Shown here in pieces: positions 26,700 to 37,585 of a stretch of 64,000 nucleotides of DNA. Both the position numbers and the translations under genes were made by a program. The first letter of the stretch is position 1. The number at the start of each line of letters is the position of its first letter. Origin of the DNA: Strongylocentrotus purpuratus (taxonomy: Eukaryota; Echinodermata; Echinoidea; Camarodonta; Strongylocentrotidae); assembly GCF_000002235.5 (NCBI RefSeq), contig NW_022145612.1, forward strand, positions 22,121,147-22,185,146, in the 5' to 3' direction. The notes under the pieces were generated by a model. It made no database searches, was not told the DNA's origin, and saw only the letters and a program-made list of their open reading frames with translations.

Positions 26700-27950
26700 T
26701 AAAACAAAGTCAGCGTACATGAAAATTCTCACTTCCATAAATGAACAACAAGAATGTTAAGTTCAGTTAAGTTAAGTTGGAATGCAGATAAAGCACACAA
26801 GTATACAAGTAAAATATGCACATACAATTTGTAAGAGACAAATGTATGACAAAAATATTAACAGATCGACCAAATGGCATAATAATTCTATCTCTCCCCC
26901 GACAAAATAAAAGATATCAGTCTATCATGATATGGTTCAAAATACATTTTCTTCAACAAAATAATGCTGATAGTATTCAATGAGTGTTAATCGCAGATCC
27001 AGACACATAATGGAATACAATGGCAGGAGTATTTCTTTGGCAAGTCTATTCCAGCAAGATAAGGATAGGAGTTGCACCATATGAAAAAAAAAAAAACTAT
27101 ATAAATACTTACACAATATAACTTACACATATTATATACAATATCTTGTCAGAGATCCACTTTGAATAGATGTAGGACACTTTCTTTTGTACAAAAATGT
27201 TAAAGTAACAGACTACATGAAGAAGACAAAAAATTCTTCACACATACATTACACAGCAGAATATAATATGACACCTTAAATGCATTTCTCCGACAAGTTA
27301 AATTTAGTCTAGCAAGATAATGCTCTCATATATACCTGTATAATGTCAAAACAAATATGTATTGATAACTTTCTTCACTCAAAATAACTTAAACATGTTA
27401 TATGTAAATGACATGTCATAGTAACAGTAGCAAGGCAAGAAATCTTCTTCAGTAACGGTAAGTAAATGTTGAAAGCAAACAATAGTATCATCACAAATTC
27501 TTCTGTGAAAACATGGCAGAAGACATCTAACTCTTTGGCAAGTTTCCTTCAGCAAGTTAGGGCTACTGGTAGGTATAAACCCTGCAATAAAAATGTATAT
27601 TTACATACTTGTTAAACACACCTTATGTTGTTATATAATATCATAAGCATTGATCCTATTACAAAACGTCCTTAGCCTAATTGACTTTACATAGTCATAG
27701 TCAACATAGTCATGAGGCCCTTTTGGCACAAGGCAGACAAATTATCTTGTTATCGAATCATAAGAAAAAGAGGCAAGAAACAACTTTCTTAATTCAGAAA
27801 ATGTTGACAGTAAACAATCACAACTCATACAACATACATTTGGTAAGAAAAGTATAAAATGACAGGAAAGACTTCTTTGGCATATTTCCTCCAGCAAGCT
27901 GGAACTAGGTTATGTATCTATAGTATACAAAGTAAAGTACTGTTGAAATA
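26700..27950. repeat. Degenerate ~250-350 bp repeats in the 3' part of the large transposon
   Basis: A recurring phrase of the form 'cttyggcaagt.t.ttccagcaagntagg' occurs near 27040, 27285, 27530 and 27875. Between copies lie similar blocks ('aacttcttcac', 'agtaacag', 'tacatttgg'). Divergent, so unit borders are approximate. It is downstream of the transposase stop. Confidence 0.5.
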
Positions 27951-28265
27951 CTTGTGCTGTGTCTCAAATCAATAAACTTGAAATTTACGTATATAAAATA
28001 GAATACTATGTACATGTACATGTTTACATCACACACAGGAAGAATGGGAACTGGCCTGTCCCCTAAATGGTTTCATTGTTACATATCTTAGCAAAATATA
28101 ATTAAAATCTGCATGACCCGTAGTATAAAAAATGAGGTTGGGCAGACTGTCTCTATTTATTACACATCAATAAAGTTGATTTCCTCCGCATCGCCAGTAT
28201 TTCATGTATCCGGTAAATGTCTGGTTGTTACGGGTGAATTACATATTTAGGTATTTCAAATACCA

Positions 28266-31200
28266 CTAAAATAACTCGTCTTCAGACAGATCAGAGCATG
28301 TAAAGTGGTTATCGGTTACACCATCCTGAAAATCAGTATCTTGGTTTAACAATTCATCGACTACATGTACGCATTCATCGACTTCTTCATCGGTCTCTTC
28401 ATCGTCATCATCGTCAGAGGATGAAGAAATTGAATCATCATGCAACTCTTCAGAAGGGATTGGAATATTAGTGCAATTTCTACATCTGCACCCTGGGCCA
28501 CATAACTGATTATTCTTTTTGCACTTACACTGACGAGTTGAACATTTGTTTTTGCTGCAACCACAACCCCTAGTTAGATACATCATATTGTTCCGGACTT
28601 TCTCTAAATTTTCGTCAGTATCCCATGTAACATCTATAATTTGCTTTCCATTATCATGTATGACAACAAATCCATAACTGTTAATATCTGGATATTGAAA
28701 ATTTGGTACAGTGCAGCTGTTCCAAACCTGACTAACCCAGCATGACCTCAGCCAATGAAATTTCAATGCAGAGTTGGAAGGCATTAGTTGGTCTTCGTAC
28801 GAGCCAGTCCAAGATGCCTTTCTTACTATTTCTAAAGCATTGTAATGTTGCTGAAGGGGTGTTGCATCATTTACACTGTTAAATAATTCAAAAGGAGATT
28901 CAAAATTGTGCAATGAAGCTCTATTAGCCTTGTAATATACACACAAAACTAATCTATAAAAGGAGAGTAATCCTTGTTCAATGTTACTTTCAAGATCAGT
29001 ACATGTTAAATTTCCTAATGTATTTCTTGTGGTTTCTCCGCAAATAAATGAGGAGTATTGCAAAAATGCTTTGAAAAAGGCACTCTTGCCCAGACGAGCA
29101 AAATAAGACACAAAGTCACATCCTGTACTAATATACAACATCTGCACACATAAACCTAAATTTGTTTGCTTTTCTACTAATGGAGACATGTCAGAGTCTG
29201 ATGAAATAGCATCCTGTAAAGCATTCAAATTCAAATATCTTTCATCTCCTACCCTCGCTTTATACTGGATGCAGATTAGTTTGCCATTGAACTTTAAGGG
29301 TAACCCTATTAAACCCACATCTCGGTCTATGGAATATATTAGAATACTTGTGCACACAGTGTCGAAAACATGAAGCCATATCTGTGTATCAGATTCCTCA
29401 TGGTTGTGTTTCAGGTGGTCTTCAATACCAGAGTTTGTTACTTTAGCTCCTGACCAATCTGGAAATGTATCAAGACCTACATGAAATCCACCAGAGGTGA
29501 CAAATACTTGTCCCTCTTTTAAGTGAGGCTTTACTAAGTCTAAAAATTTTCTTGATAGATAACGGATCAGTGTGTGTTTATTGCGTCGACATTTCAAAAA
29601 CTTTGACCAATTTGATGGGAGTGGTGTATTGTCATCTATATCTTCGAACACATTATCAATGTTTTCTTCATCATCACGTCTAGACCGCTCTATTCCTTTG
29701 GGAGATAAACCCTGTGTATTTACCTGATCAAAAAGAATACGTACTTCCTTGAACCCTTTCTTATAATATGACAATATCCATCTTGAAACAATGAATGAAA
29801 CATATTCCTCAAAAACTCTAGTATGGGGAAGGGGAGCTGAATATATGATATTCATTCCCTCGCCTATAAAACATGACTCTGCAAATTCAATAGAAGGAGC
29901 ATTAGTAACAACCTTGTACTTATCCACATAACGCTTCTCAAATATATCATAGATTATGTATTTGCTACCTTTGTGTGGCAAATTGTCATGTCCACATAAT
30001 GCACGAGGTTTTGCTATAAATTGACATAAGGCACGAACTGGTTGATTTTTTTCTGCAGAGTATGCAATAGTTCTTTTGTAACAAAGGGTTATCAATTTTT
30101 TTTCTTTTTCAAGACTTGTTATTTTTTTCCGTGAAACTTTAGGTTTTGAAAAGGTTTTTAAGGTGTGCTTATGAAGAGTTGGCTTTGCAATACTGTTATC
30201 TTTGAGAACCTGGGACTTGCAAAAAAAAGTGTAGGCATCAAAGCCGATTTTACGATATGAGAGAAGATCGTTCTGTTGGATGCTCGATGTAGATGCACCA
30301 TTAAAAGCATGGTGTAGCACAGCATTTTGCTCAGGTGAAAACATGTCACTCTCTCCTACCTTCTTGTAGTAGCACACTACATTTGCAAACTCTGATTTGA
30401 TAACAGACAATGACAAATCCCTATGAACAGGGTTGGAAACCTCAGAGAACTGCAACTGTGTACCAAAATTTTGAATTACTTTAGCTTGATATTGAATACT
30501 ACTTGCAACCTTCTGCATATTCTTTGGCAAACCTCTACATAAACATACCTTGGCATCCTTATTAATTAACATTTCGTGGCTCTCATCTAGGGCAGCTGAA
30601 CAAAATTCCATTCCTTTTATACTATTTACAAAAGCTCCTCTCCTAAAATGGTCTAGTATGTGATCCGGTAAAGCTTCCATCAAAGCGAGATGATGAGGAA
30701 TCATTTTTGAGTAATTTACACGGTCAAAAGCATGGAAAAGAGGCACCATCTGCTTTATCGCACCATTCCTTAGGTCCCAATTCCCTGAACGAATCGCCAA
30801 AAACAATTGAATATAAGCCATGCAATCTACATGAATAAATGCATTCCAAAATTTGAAGGTCTCATATTTATCCGACATTTCGGTACAGTAATCATGAAAA
30901 TCCTTTTTAAGCGAGAGATACATTGGAGATTGAAGCAAGACTTCTTGAGAATCTCTGAAAGCGCTACCATCAAACACACCATCTTTTACCTTCAATAACT
31001 TAACAACATCTTTAATTTGCTGCATAAACATATCGTTTGTGTATGTACATGCTTTACCACTTCTGTAGTCTAAGAAACATTTGAATTGAAATAGAAGAAG
31101 AGCTTCATGTGCTTGAAGTAAGAAACGCTGGGTTCGTTTAAAATTTGAACAGTTTGAAAGACTCTGAAGTGTAATAGTTTTGTGAGTTGCTTTGGCAATT

Positions 31201-33665
31201 TCTCGTAGGCCAGCATCCCAAAATATTTTCATGATAACCTCTTGATAATTCTTCAGAAAATGCCAGTCTCCTATGTAGGGTATAAACCAATCGAGAGACT
31301 CCCCATACTCCCTCTTTATTTCCAATAGCATTTTAAAGGTTGCACCATCACCAGATACAACCAGATGATTTACCTTCTTTGACACCTGAAAAAGATCATA
31401 AAGCAGTTCCATGCAATATTTCAACGTCTGTGGATGATCTGCTTTATGGTCAAGGATATAAAGATAAGAAAACTGAGATTTCTCAATATTCTGGTTTCGA
31501 CTTTCAACAATTAACTTTGGTTTAAAGCTTGGAACTAAAATACTATTGTCATTAATAGTTGCAAATCGTTCTGCAGCATACAAAAACATCTTATCACATA
31601 TTGAACTTAAAGCGACATTTTCATTGTCACTTATAGTAAATGTTTCCCAAGACACATTGGACCTCATGTATGTTTTAAATTTTGGTGGTTGAAAGTAATC
31701 CTTCCCAACTGCCAATGAAGGGTCGTGTAACTTGATTCTTTTTCTTGCCGACGGCTTTTTCTTTCCATCACTTTTAACCTGGGAGATTACTGAACTATCA
31801 TTATTAACTTGAGAAATTAGTTCATATGTCGGATGCAACAACTCAGTTACTGGTTTGGGTTGTTGTGCCATTATAGAGGTTCCATGCCAGCTCCGTGGTT
31901 GATTAGGATTAACTGCTGCAAAAGAGGCTAAAACATCGATGTTGTCTATAGTAACATGGGTTACCGCACTCTCATTCAGACAAGATAAAAGACCTGAAGA
32001 ATCCCTGGAATCTTGCACAGTCTGTAAAAATCGTTCCAAGGTAGCTTCTGAACAAGATAACCCAATTTGATTCATTAATTTCAAAAGTGTGGATGAATGT
32101 GAGTATCTTTTAATCAAATTTGCCATGATGATATGAAATGGATAAGTGGAAAAATCCGTTAAGGCATATTGCATGATGAATACGGCAACAACACGTCTCG
32201 TTTTTCTTCGTTTCCCATGTGATGATTCTTCATTTGGGAATTTAATGAAATCTTTCGTAAAACAGATAGAAGATTTTTTGAAAAACTTAAGCTCTTCTAA
32301 ATTAGCTGTAAGAAGTGAAATAATATTCCAGATCAAAGGGTCGAAGCTGGCTAAAGCACTATCAAAATTGAATTCATCAACGGAAAGAGGGTTTTGAGTA
32401 TAAGTTTGCGTAATATTTTTCGTTTGCATAACTAATCTTTCATTGGCATCAAGGATGACTTTCTGGTACATTAGGTCCATAGAACCACCTTCCCCATGTT
32501 TTCTCGTAATATCAACATTATCATCTTCTACACCTTTATTGAGAATTCTGATTTTAGCATGTGCATAGTGAACAGCATTCAGCAACTGTTCTGTGGAAAC
32601 ATTAGAAATATAATAAAATAATCCATGTTGCCTAGAAAGTTTGTGTTTTGATAATACATTCTGGAATGTTCCTTGTATCTTCCCACGAAACCATGTTACT
32701 GTTCTATAACAATCATCATATATCCAGTCGGTTTGGCAATTGGTCATAAGATTTTGTAAAAAAAGGTCATAAGCATCCATGAATAAGAATCCATGATTTT
32801 CCATGCACCATGAATATACAGTCTTTAGGGTCTGGTTACAAGTTACTAATAAAATTGACTCTGGTGTGTCATTTAATACCAACTCTGTGTCTAAAGTAAA
32901 TTTGATATCACTTAATGTGTGTACAACTACCTCAGGAGAATTCCTGGTTGATAGATTATAACACTGTTTACAAATTATACTGTTGTCATCGACATTGAGT
33001 TCATCATTAATTTCACGTAATTTGAACAGGTCTACCTCTTGATTATTACACAAAGCATAGCGTTTAACAGTTGGACGTAAAGTGACAGAACATACACAAC
33101 AGTATCCGAGTCCAGAAAAATTGGTTATGTGGGATCTGTGTTTTCTGCAAAGGGGGACTTCATCAGGGAGAGTGGCATAATTAAGACAGAATGTATTGTT
33201 AAATTCTTCCACATTTAATCTCGAGTCAAGCTCAGAAATATTGTGACATAAAAAATCATGCGACAGAAAACATGGAGGCCTTTCTTTTTTCCTTGATTTT
33301 TGTGGGGTATATTCAGGATTGTCTGCTTTTTTTGTATACTTTTGTCGGCATGCATTACAAATGCACTGATCATCTTGTATGTCAGGTTGTTTAGAACGAA
33401 TTATATTAACTAACTTATCTGAACGTGCAGACCAAAGATGGAAACATTTAGAAACTATTGCCCGATTACATATTGCACAAGGGTCACTTCTGTTTTTTTT
33501 ACACCTAAACACTGCCTTTTCTTCACCTGAGCTTTTCTTTTTCCTTACCCCAGCTGCTGGCTCAAAATAAAAAGTACATGGATCAATAACACAAATGTGG
33601 TCTCTAGACGGGTCGCTTGATGTTTTACATTGGTTGACTTGATTGTAGTGCTGACAGAAGTTGGA
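28266..33665 (-). CDS. Giant transposase/nuclease protein of the large transposon
   Basis: Uninterrupted frame of about 1,799 codons. No ATG sits at its 5' end. The nearest in-frame ATG (33696-33698) is followed ten codons later by TGA (33666-33668), so either that stop is a mutation or the frame is entered by splicing (a CAG acceptor lies near 33651). Counting from the GTG at 33512, it shows two C-x2-C...C-x2-C zinc-type modules (about 18-55 and 135-185), then a transposase-like core with GDG (about 720) and GDWH followed by KNYQ (about 748), like the RNase H-fold cores of several animal transposases. An XPG/PIN-like block with EESDTQ (about 1370), a YSIDRDVGL strand and TGCDFVSYF (about 1463) follows, then a tesmin/TSO1-type CXC module with repeated CxCxxxxCxxxC spacing (about 1650-1685) and an Asp/Glu/Ser tail. 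Probably acts in the nucleus on transposon ends. Individual catalytic residues are not proven. Confidence 0.8.
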   Translation of the reverse strand, partial: SNFCQHYNQVNQCKTSSDPSRDHICVIDPCTFYFEPAAGVRKKKSSGEEKAVFRCKKNRSDPCAICNRAIVSKCFHLWSARSDKLVNIIRSKQPDIQDDQCICNACRQKYTKKADNPEYTPQKSRKKERPPCFLSHDFLCHNISELDSRLNVEEFNNTFCLNYATLPDEVPLCRKHRSHITNFSGLGYCCVCSVTLRPTVKRYALCNNQEVDLFKLREINDELNVDDNSIICKQCYNLSTRNSPEVVVHTLSDIKFTLDTELVLNDTPESILLVTCNQTLKTVYSWCMENHGFLFMDAYDLFLQNLMTNCQTDWIYDDCYRTVTWFRGKIQGTFQNVLSKHKLSRQHGLFYYISNVSTEQLLNAVHYAHAKIRILNKGVEDDNVDITRKHGEGGSMDLMYQKVILDANERLVMQTKNITQTYTQNPLSVDEFNFDSALASFDPLIWNIISLLTANLEELKFFKKSSICFTKDFIKFPNEESSHGKRRKTRRVVAVFIMQYALTDFSTYPFHIIMANLIKRYSHSSTLLKLMNQIGLSCSEATLERFLQTVQDSRDSSGLLSCLNESAVTHVTIDNIDVLASFAAVNPNQPRSWHGTSIMAQQPKPVTELLHPTYELISQVNNDSSVISQVKSDGKKKPSARKRIKLHDPSLAVGKDYFQPPKFKTYMRSNVSWETFTISDNENVALSSICDKMFLYAAERFATINDNSILVPSFKPKLIVESRNQNIEKSQFSYLYILDHKADHPQTLKYCMELLYDLFQVSKKVNHLVVSGDGATFKMLLEIKREYGESLDWFIPYIGDWHFLKNYQEVIMKIFWDAGLREIAKATHKTITLQSLSNCSNFKRTQRFLLQAHEALLLFQFKCFLDYRSGKACTYTNDMFMQQIKDVVKLLKVKDGVFDGSAFRDSQEVLLQSPMYLSLKKDFHDYCTEMSDKYETFKFWNAFIHVDCMAYIQLFLAIRSGNWDLRNGAIKQMVPLFHAFDRVNYSKMIPHHLALMEALPDHILDHFRRGAFVNSIKGMEFCSAALDESHEMLINKDAKVCLCRGLPKNMQKVASSIQYQAKVIQNFGTQLQFSEVSNPVHRDLSLSVIKSEFANVVCYYKKVGESDMFSPEQNAVLHHAFNGASTSSIQQNDLLSYRKIGFDAYTFFCKSQVLKDNSIAKPTLHKHTLKTFSKPKVSRKKITSLEKEKKLITLCYKRTIAYSAEKNQPVRALCQFIAKPRALCGHDNLPHKGSKYIIYDIFEKRYVDKYKVVTNAPSIEFAESCFIGEGMNIIYSAPLPHTRVFEEYVSFIVSRWILSYYKKGFKEVRILFDQVNTQGLSPKGIERSRRDDEENIDNVFEDIDDNTPLPSNWSKFLKCRRNKHTLIRYLSRKFLDLVKPHLKEGQVFVTSGGFHVGLDTFPDWSGAKVTNSGIEDHLKHNHEESDTQIWLHVFDTVCTSILIYSIDRDVGLIGLPLKFNGKLICIQYKARVGDERYLNLNALQDAISSDSDMSPLVEKQTNLGLCVQMLYISTGCDFVSYFARLGKSAFFKAFLQYSSFICGETTRNTLGNLTCTDLESNIEQGLLSFYRLVLCVYYKANRASLHNFESPFELFNSVNDATPLQQHYNALEIVRKASWTGSYEDQLMPSNSALKFHWLRSCWVSQVWNSCTVPNFQYPDINSYGFVVIHDNGKQIIDVTWDTDENLEKVRNNMMYLTRGCGCSKNKCSTRQCKCKKNNQLCGPGCRCRNCTNIPIPSEELHDDSISSSSDDDDDEETDEEVDECVHVVDELLNQDTDFQDGVTDNHFTCSDLSEDELF

Positions 33666-33924
33666 TCAGTCGCGTGGGGGCACATTGTTGTCCAACATTG
33701 TATTCTCTGCATAAATGATAATTATTAAAAACATGAAGTTATTCAAAAGATATACATGTACATGCACAAATGTATGTTCAAATCAATTATGTTATCTTGG
33801 TATCTACATTGTAATTTATGTACATGTATAGTATTAGTAAAGTTTTAGTATGTACAATTGTACATACAATACACGAAACATAAAATTCATTTGTTTATAA
33901 AGTTGAGCTTAAAATTACAATTAT

Positions 33925-36339
33925 GGGCAGGTCCAAGCTATTTGGATTGTGACGTACGGGACATTCAGAGACTTTAAACAAGAAATAACAACAGATGAAA
34001 TTATTTATATGGCTATCTTTTGGTATGAGTCTGTGGCTATTATGGGCTACTTCATTTGTGGAAAGTTTTAGTTCTGACCAATTCATAAATTAATTTTTAA
34101 TGTAATTAATGTGCTGCGTGACGTACGGGACCAGAGAATTTGTGACTTTTTCAAAAATAAGTTCTTCGTAAAAGTTCTCTGAATTTATTAAGTTAAGAGA
34201 TTTATGGTAAAGATATCTTAATTCATTATGGAATCAAGCATTAATCACAACTATAACCAGATTTTTCTGACCTTTCGTTGTTATGTAATATACCAAAACA
34301 CAAATGTGTGTATGTGACGTACGGGACACGTGACGTACGGGACAACTTTTCCCTATGGGAAAATGCATTGAAATGAAGAATTTTCGTCAAAATTTGTTAA
34401 ATATGAACAACTTTAACTTAAATCAGTGACAATTAGAGTGTTTTTTAACCCAATTAGATCATCTGACCATCACTTAATATCCTCTGTGTTAATTTATGAG
34501 GTAAATCAATACAAATATTACTTTAATAAAGAAAACAAATTAAATTACATTCATACACACTTTAAATGTATTACCATTTTTATTCCATTTACCCATCTAT
34601 CATGTGCAGACATGCTTCTTTTCTCATAATTTCTTTCATCCATTCCATTCAACAGTGCTACATGTAAATGTTTTAAAATGATAATTAATGAAGAAGATGA
34701 ACTTGAAAACTTTTCATTTAAACTTGTTTGAAACACAGGGGCACACTCGGCACATCATATTTTGTCAAAGAATATTTCTTATGCTCTAAGTGTTTGTGAA
34801 CAAAGATACTTTACAAATATGAAATCTTTTCTTCATAGCTTGTTTGAATTACTTGATAGTAAATTAGTAATATCATAGAATTTTGAAGGAATTCAAAGAT
34901 AATGCTGAACATATTGTCTTTTTTAAATCTCTTTATCACAGATTAGAATATGTACATGTATATGTTGCTGTCATATATTCAAGAATTTTGATGTACATTA
35001 ATGTACATGTTTGTGAAAGATGGATGCAAAAATGTAAATCTTGAATGTTTTTTGTATTGATTAAAGACATCTTATTAACACCTCCAGATATAAGAAATTA
35101 AAACCGTAAAGGTTTGTGTAACCTTTTCCACAATTCAAAAGATTAAAGCGTAAATCAACAAAAATGCATGGGTGTAAACGTGATGAAAATCTGAATTTGT
35201 GAGAGTGTGAAATACTCAAAAAGGCTATCCTTCCTTAAAAGTTATGATTTAGTTTTTCGGAGATCAGAATTCCTGAGCTGGCTCCATAACATGTACATGT
35301 ACAGTGTATGCTGTAATCCTTTACCATCAATCCATCATATATGACATTTAAATAGAATCTCAAAAAACAACCTCACATGGAGAGCTTGATACCATGTGCT
35401 ATTCTTACCTGCAGCATCTATGAGTTGTAAAAGCCAGCTTCTGGTGCATCTACTACCATATAATTTCATTAGACTCATTCCAGGAACTAGTACATGTACA
35501 CTATTATGATTTACATATTTAGCATCCTGCCAATGTTGGGGACATCAACTGGCAAAATACCAAAGTTGATAATACCAGGGGTCTGGCTTGAAGGCTAATT
35601 ACATCAATAAATATTCATAATTGAATGACACACGCCTTTAAGACTAAAACAATAACAACAACAACAAATTCCTAGAAGGGACCCAGTTGGAATGTTCTTA
35701 TATCCCTGTATACAACAAGTTTCCTAACACAGTATATATTCTCCTTTAGGTCATTTCCTTTTTCACATCTTGCATTGGTTTTATATGGGGTTGTCCCGTA
35801 CGTCACACACTTGTCCCGTACGTCACATTTCTTAATTTGATTATGTAATCAACACAGAATTTTTGTAATTTTTGTTAAACCTATTTTTTGTTAGGTATTC
35901 ATCTAAATTAGAACTTCCTAGAATATCTTTAAAAAAAAAAATTATTTTCATAATTAAAATTAAACAAATTAATGTCAAATTGTGACGTACGGGACATCAC
36001 ACTTTGGAACCTACCTCATTTGCATAATTAATTAATTTTGAAAGTTTCTATATTTTTTTTCTATTTTCTAGCATGATGGTCTACATGTCCTGAGGTATTT
36101 AATTTTAAACAAATAATTCAAATGAGATACAAAAATAAAAATGTAATGTCCCGTACGTCACGCTAATTAACAAAAATCAAAGTTCGTGACCTTGGCATTC
36201 TTCGTATTTTGATATTTTTAATTTTTTTTTATCAGATTCATAAAATTCATAGTTTCAGCTTTAAAATGATGTATAGTTTGTTAAATATATATAAAGATGG
36301 AATTTGACCCCCAGAGGGGACAATAGCTTGGACCTGCCC
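33925..36339. mobile_element. Nested non-autonomous DNA transposon, 2.4 kb
   Basis: Inverted ends are a perfect 18 bp, GGGCAGGTCCAAGCTATT, with its inverse at 36322-36339. Both are flanked by TTAT (33921-33924 and 36340-36343). Eight copies of GTGACGTACGGGAC occur: starting at 33949, 34119, 34314 and 34330 (forward), at 35792, 35812 and 36147 (reversed) and at 35982 (forward). That gives mostly mirror-image subterminal arrays, as used for transposase binding in several superfamilies. No protein-coding frame. It sits between the two cargo genes of the large transposon. Confidence 0.85.
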
Positions 36340-36492
36340 TTATACAGTATGTACAGCTTTTAGTGTTCCACGAATCAGAGTACACAATAAGAATGATCAT
36401 CAAAAGCCTAAAAATTATACATGTAATATGTTGCTTTTTAAGTACCAATCATCTCTAAGTTAGTCAACAAACTCTAAAGAGCAAACTACTTA

Positions 36493-37585
36493 TTACATAA
36501 AAATAAAGGCAGAAGTTACCTTTTTCCTTTTCTTTCTCTTCTTGGATGCTACGTCACGACGGTGCTTCTGCCTCCCCTTCCTCTTTCGTAGGATGTAAGG
36601 ACTAGATGGCTGTGGCAGACGGGTGCATATTTCTCTCGCCATCTTCCTCTGGTAGCATGTGTTGAGATGCAAGTATGGGATGAGGACATTACACCGATTT
36701 TCAGGAACAAACCTTCCAGGGGGCAATTCTACCTTTGTTGGTTGCGGGGCAGTCTTCCTCGGCGTAACATTCCCATCCCAATCGACACTCCACTTTGGGC
36801 GCCTCCCCCAGTGTCGTCGACGTGGTGGATGTCGCCTGCCTTCATTCTTCCTGCCGACCTTCTCCTTGCTGTCCTTCTCTTTAGTCTCCTTCTCCTTGCT
36901 CTCCTTGCTCTCCTCGCTCTCCTTGCTCTCCTCTTTCTCCTTGCTCTCCTCTTTCTCCTTGCTCTCCTCCTGCTTCTTCACCTTTTTTACTTTCTTGGGC
37001 GTCCACAGACGCTTGAGTTCAGGGGGCACATACCTCCGTGCCACAGACACAGGCTCAAGCAAGTTATGGAGTTTATTAAAAAGTTCACGTCCAAGAACAC
37101 ACTTGCCACCGACATTCAGATGCAGGCCATCATGCGAAAACAGGCGGTCAGTTCTAATAAATAGTTCCGATTGGTCGAAAAAACAGGTACATGGCAATTT
37201 TGTAACGAGATTGTGAAGCTTTAAATTAAAATAAATACTGTTATCGTGGAGCTCCTGGCTGTCCCAACGAGGAATGATGGCACTAAACAAAATATATGAA
37301 CTTGGGAAGATCTCCCGAACAACGTTATAAAGATTTAAATACTGTACTCCTGTCCAATCCCAAACACTTTCGCAAAGATCGTTGGTCCCAACGTGCAAAA
37401 TCACAAAATCAACATCAGCATCCGACGCGTCTCTAATTCTATTCTTAATAAAATATACAAGTCTTTTTACAGTAGCTCCTGGTTTACAGAACAGTTTTAC
37501 ATCAAAAAAATCCTCAGGACAGTCCAAATTGCGTATTATAGAGTCACCATATATGTGTACTTTAGGCCGTGCCGGGCGGGAGGTC
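36493..37585 (-). CDS. SGNH/GDSL-type hydrolase exon carried by the large transposon
   Basis: About 364 codons after a likely splice acceptor (TTCATCCCCAG ending at 37586). The frame has no ATG at its 5' end, so an upstream exon is expected between 37.6 and 38.8 kb, which I could not identify. The N-terminal ~185 residues are an SGNH hydrolase domain. Numbered from the TTG at 37599, block I is YGDSIIRN (Ser20), the Gly41 region follows, block III is HVGTND (Asn73) and block V is HDGLHLN (Asp157, His160), so all expected catalytic residues are present. A basic linker follows, with about six Lys/Glu/Ser repeats (KEKEES type), and then a very basic Lys/Arg C-terminus resembling nuclear-targeting or nucleic-acid-binding tails. 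SGNH domains also occur in some LINEs, but no reverse transcriptase is here. The substrate is unknown. Confidence 0.8.

Noticed and set aside
36659..37216. Plus-strand frames of 185 and 165 codons
   Set aside because: Antisense shadows of the SGNH hydrolase exon; the Ser/Leu repeats mirror the Lys/Glu/Ser linker.
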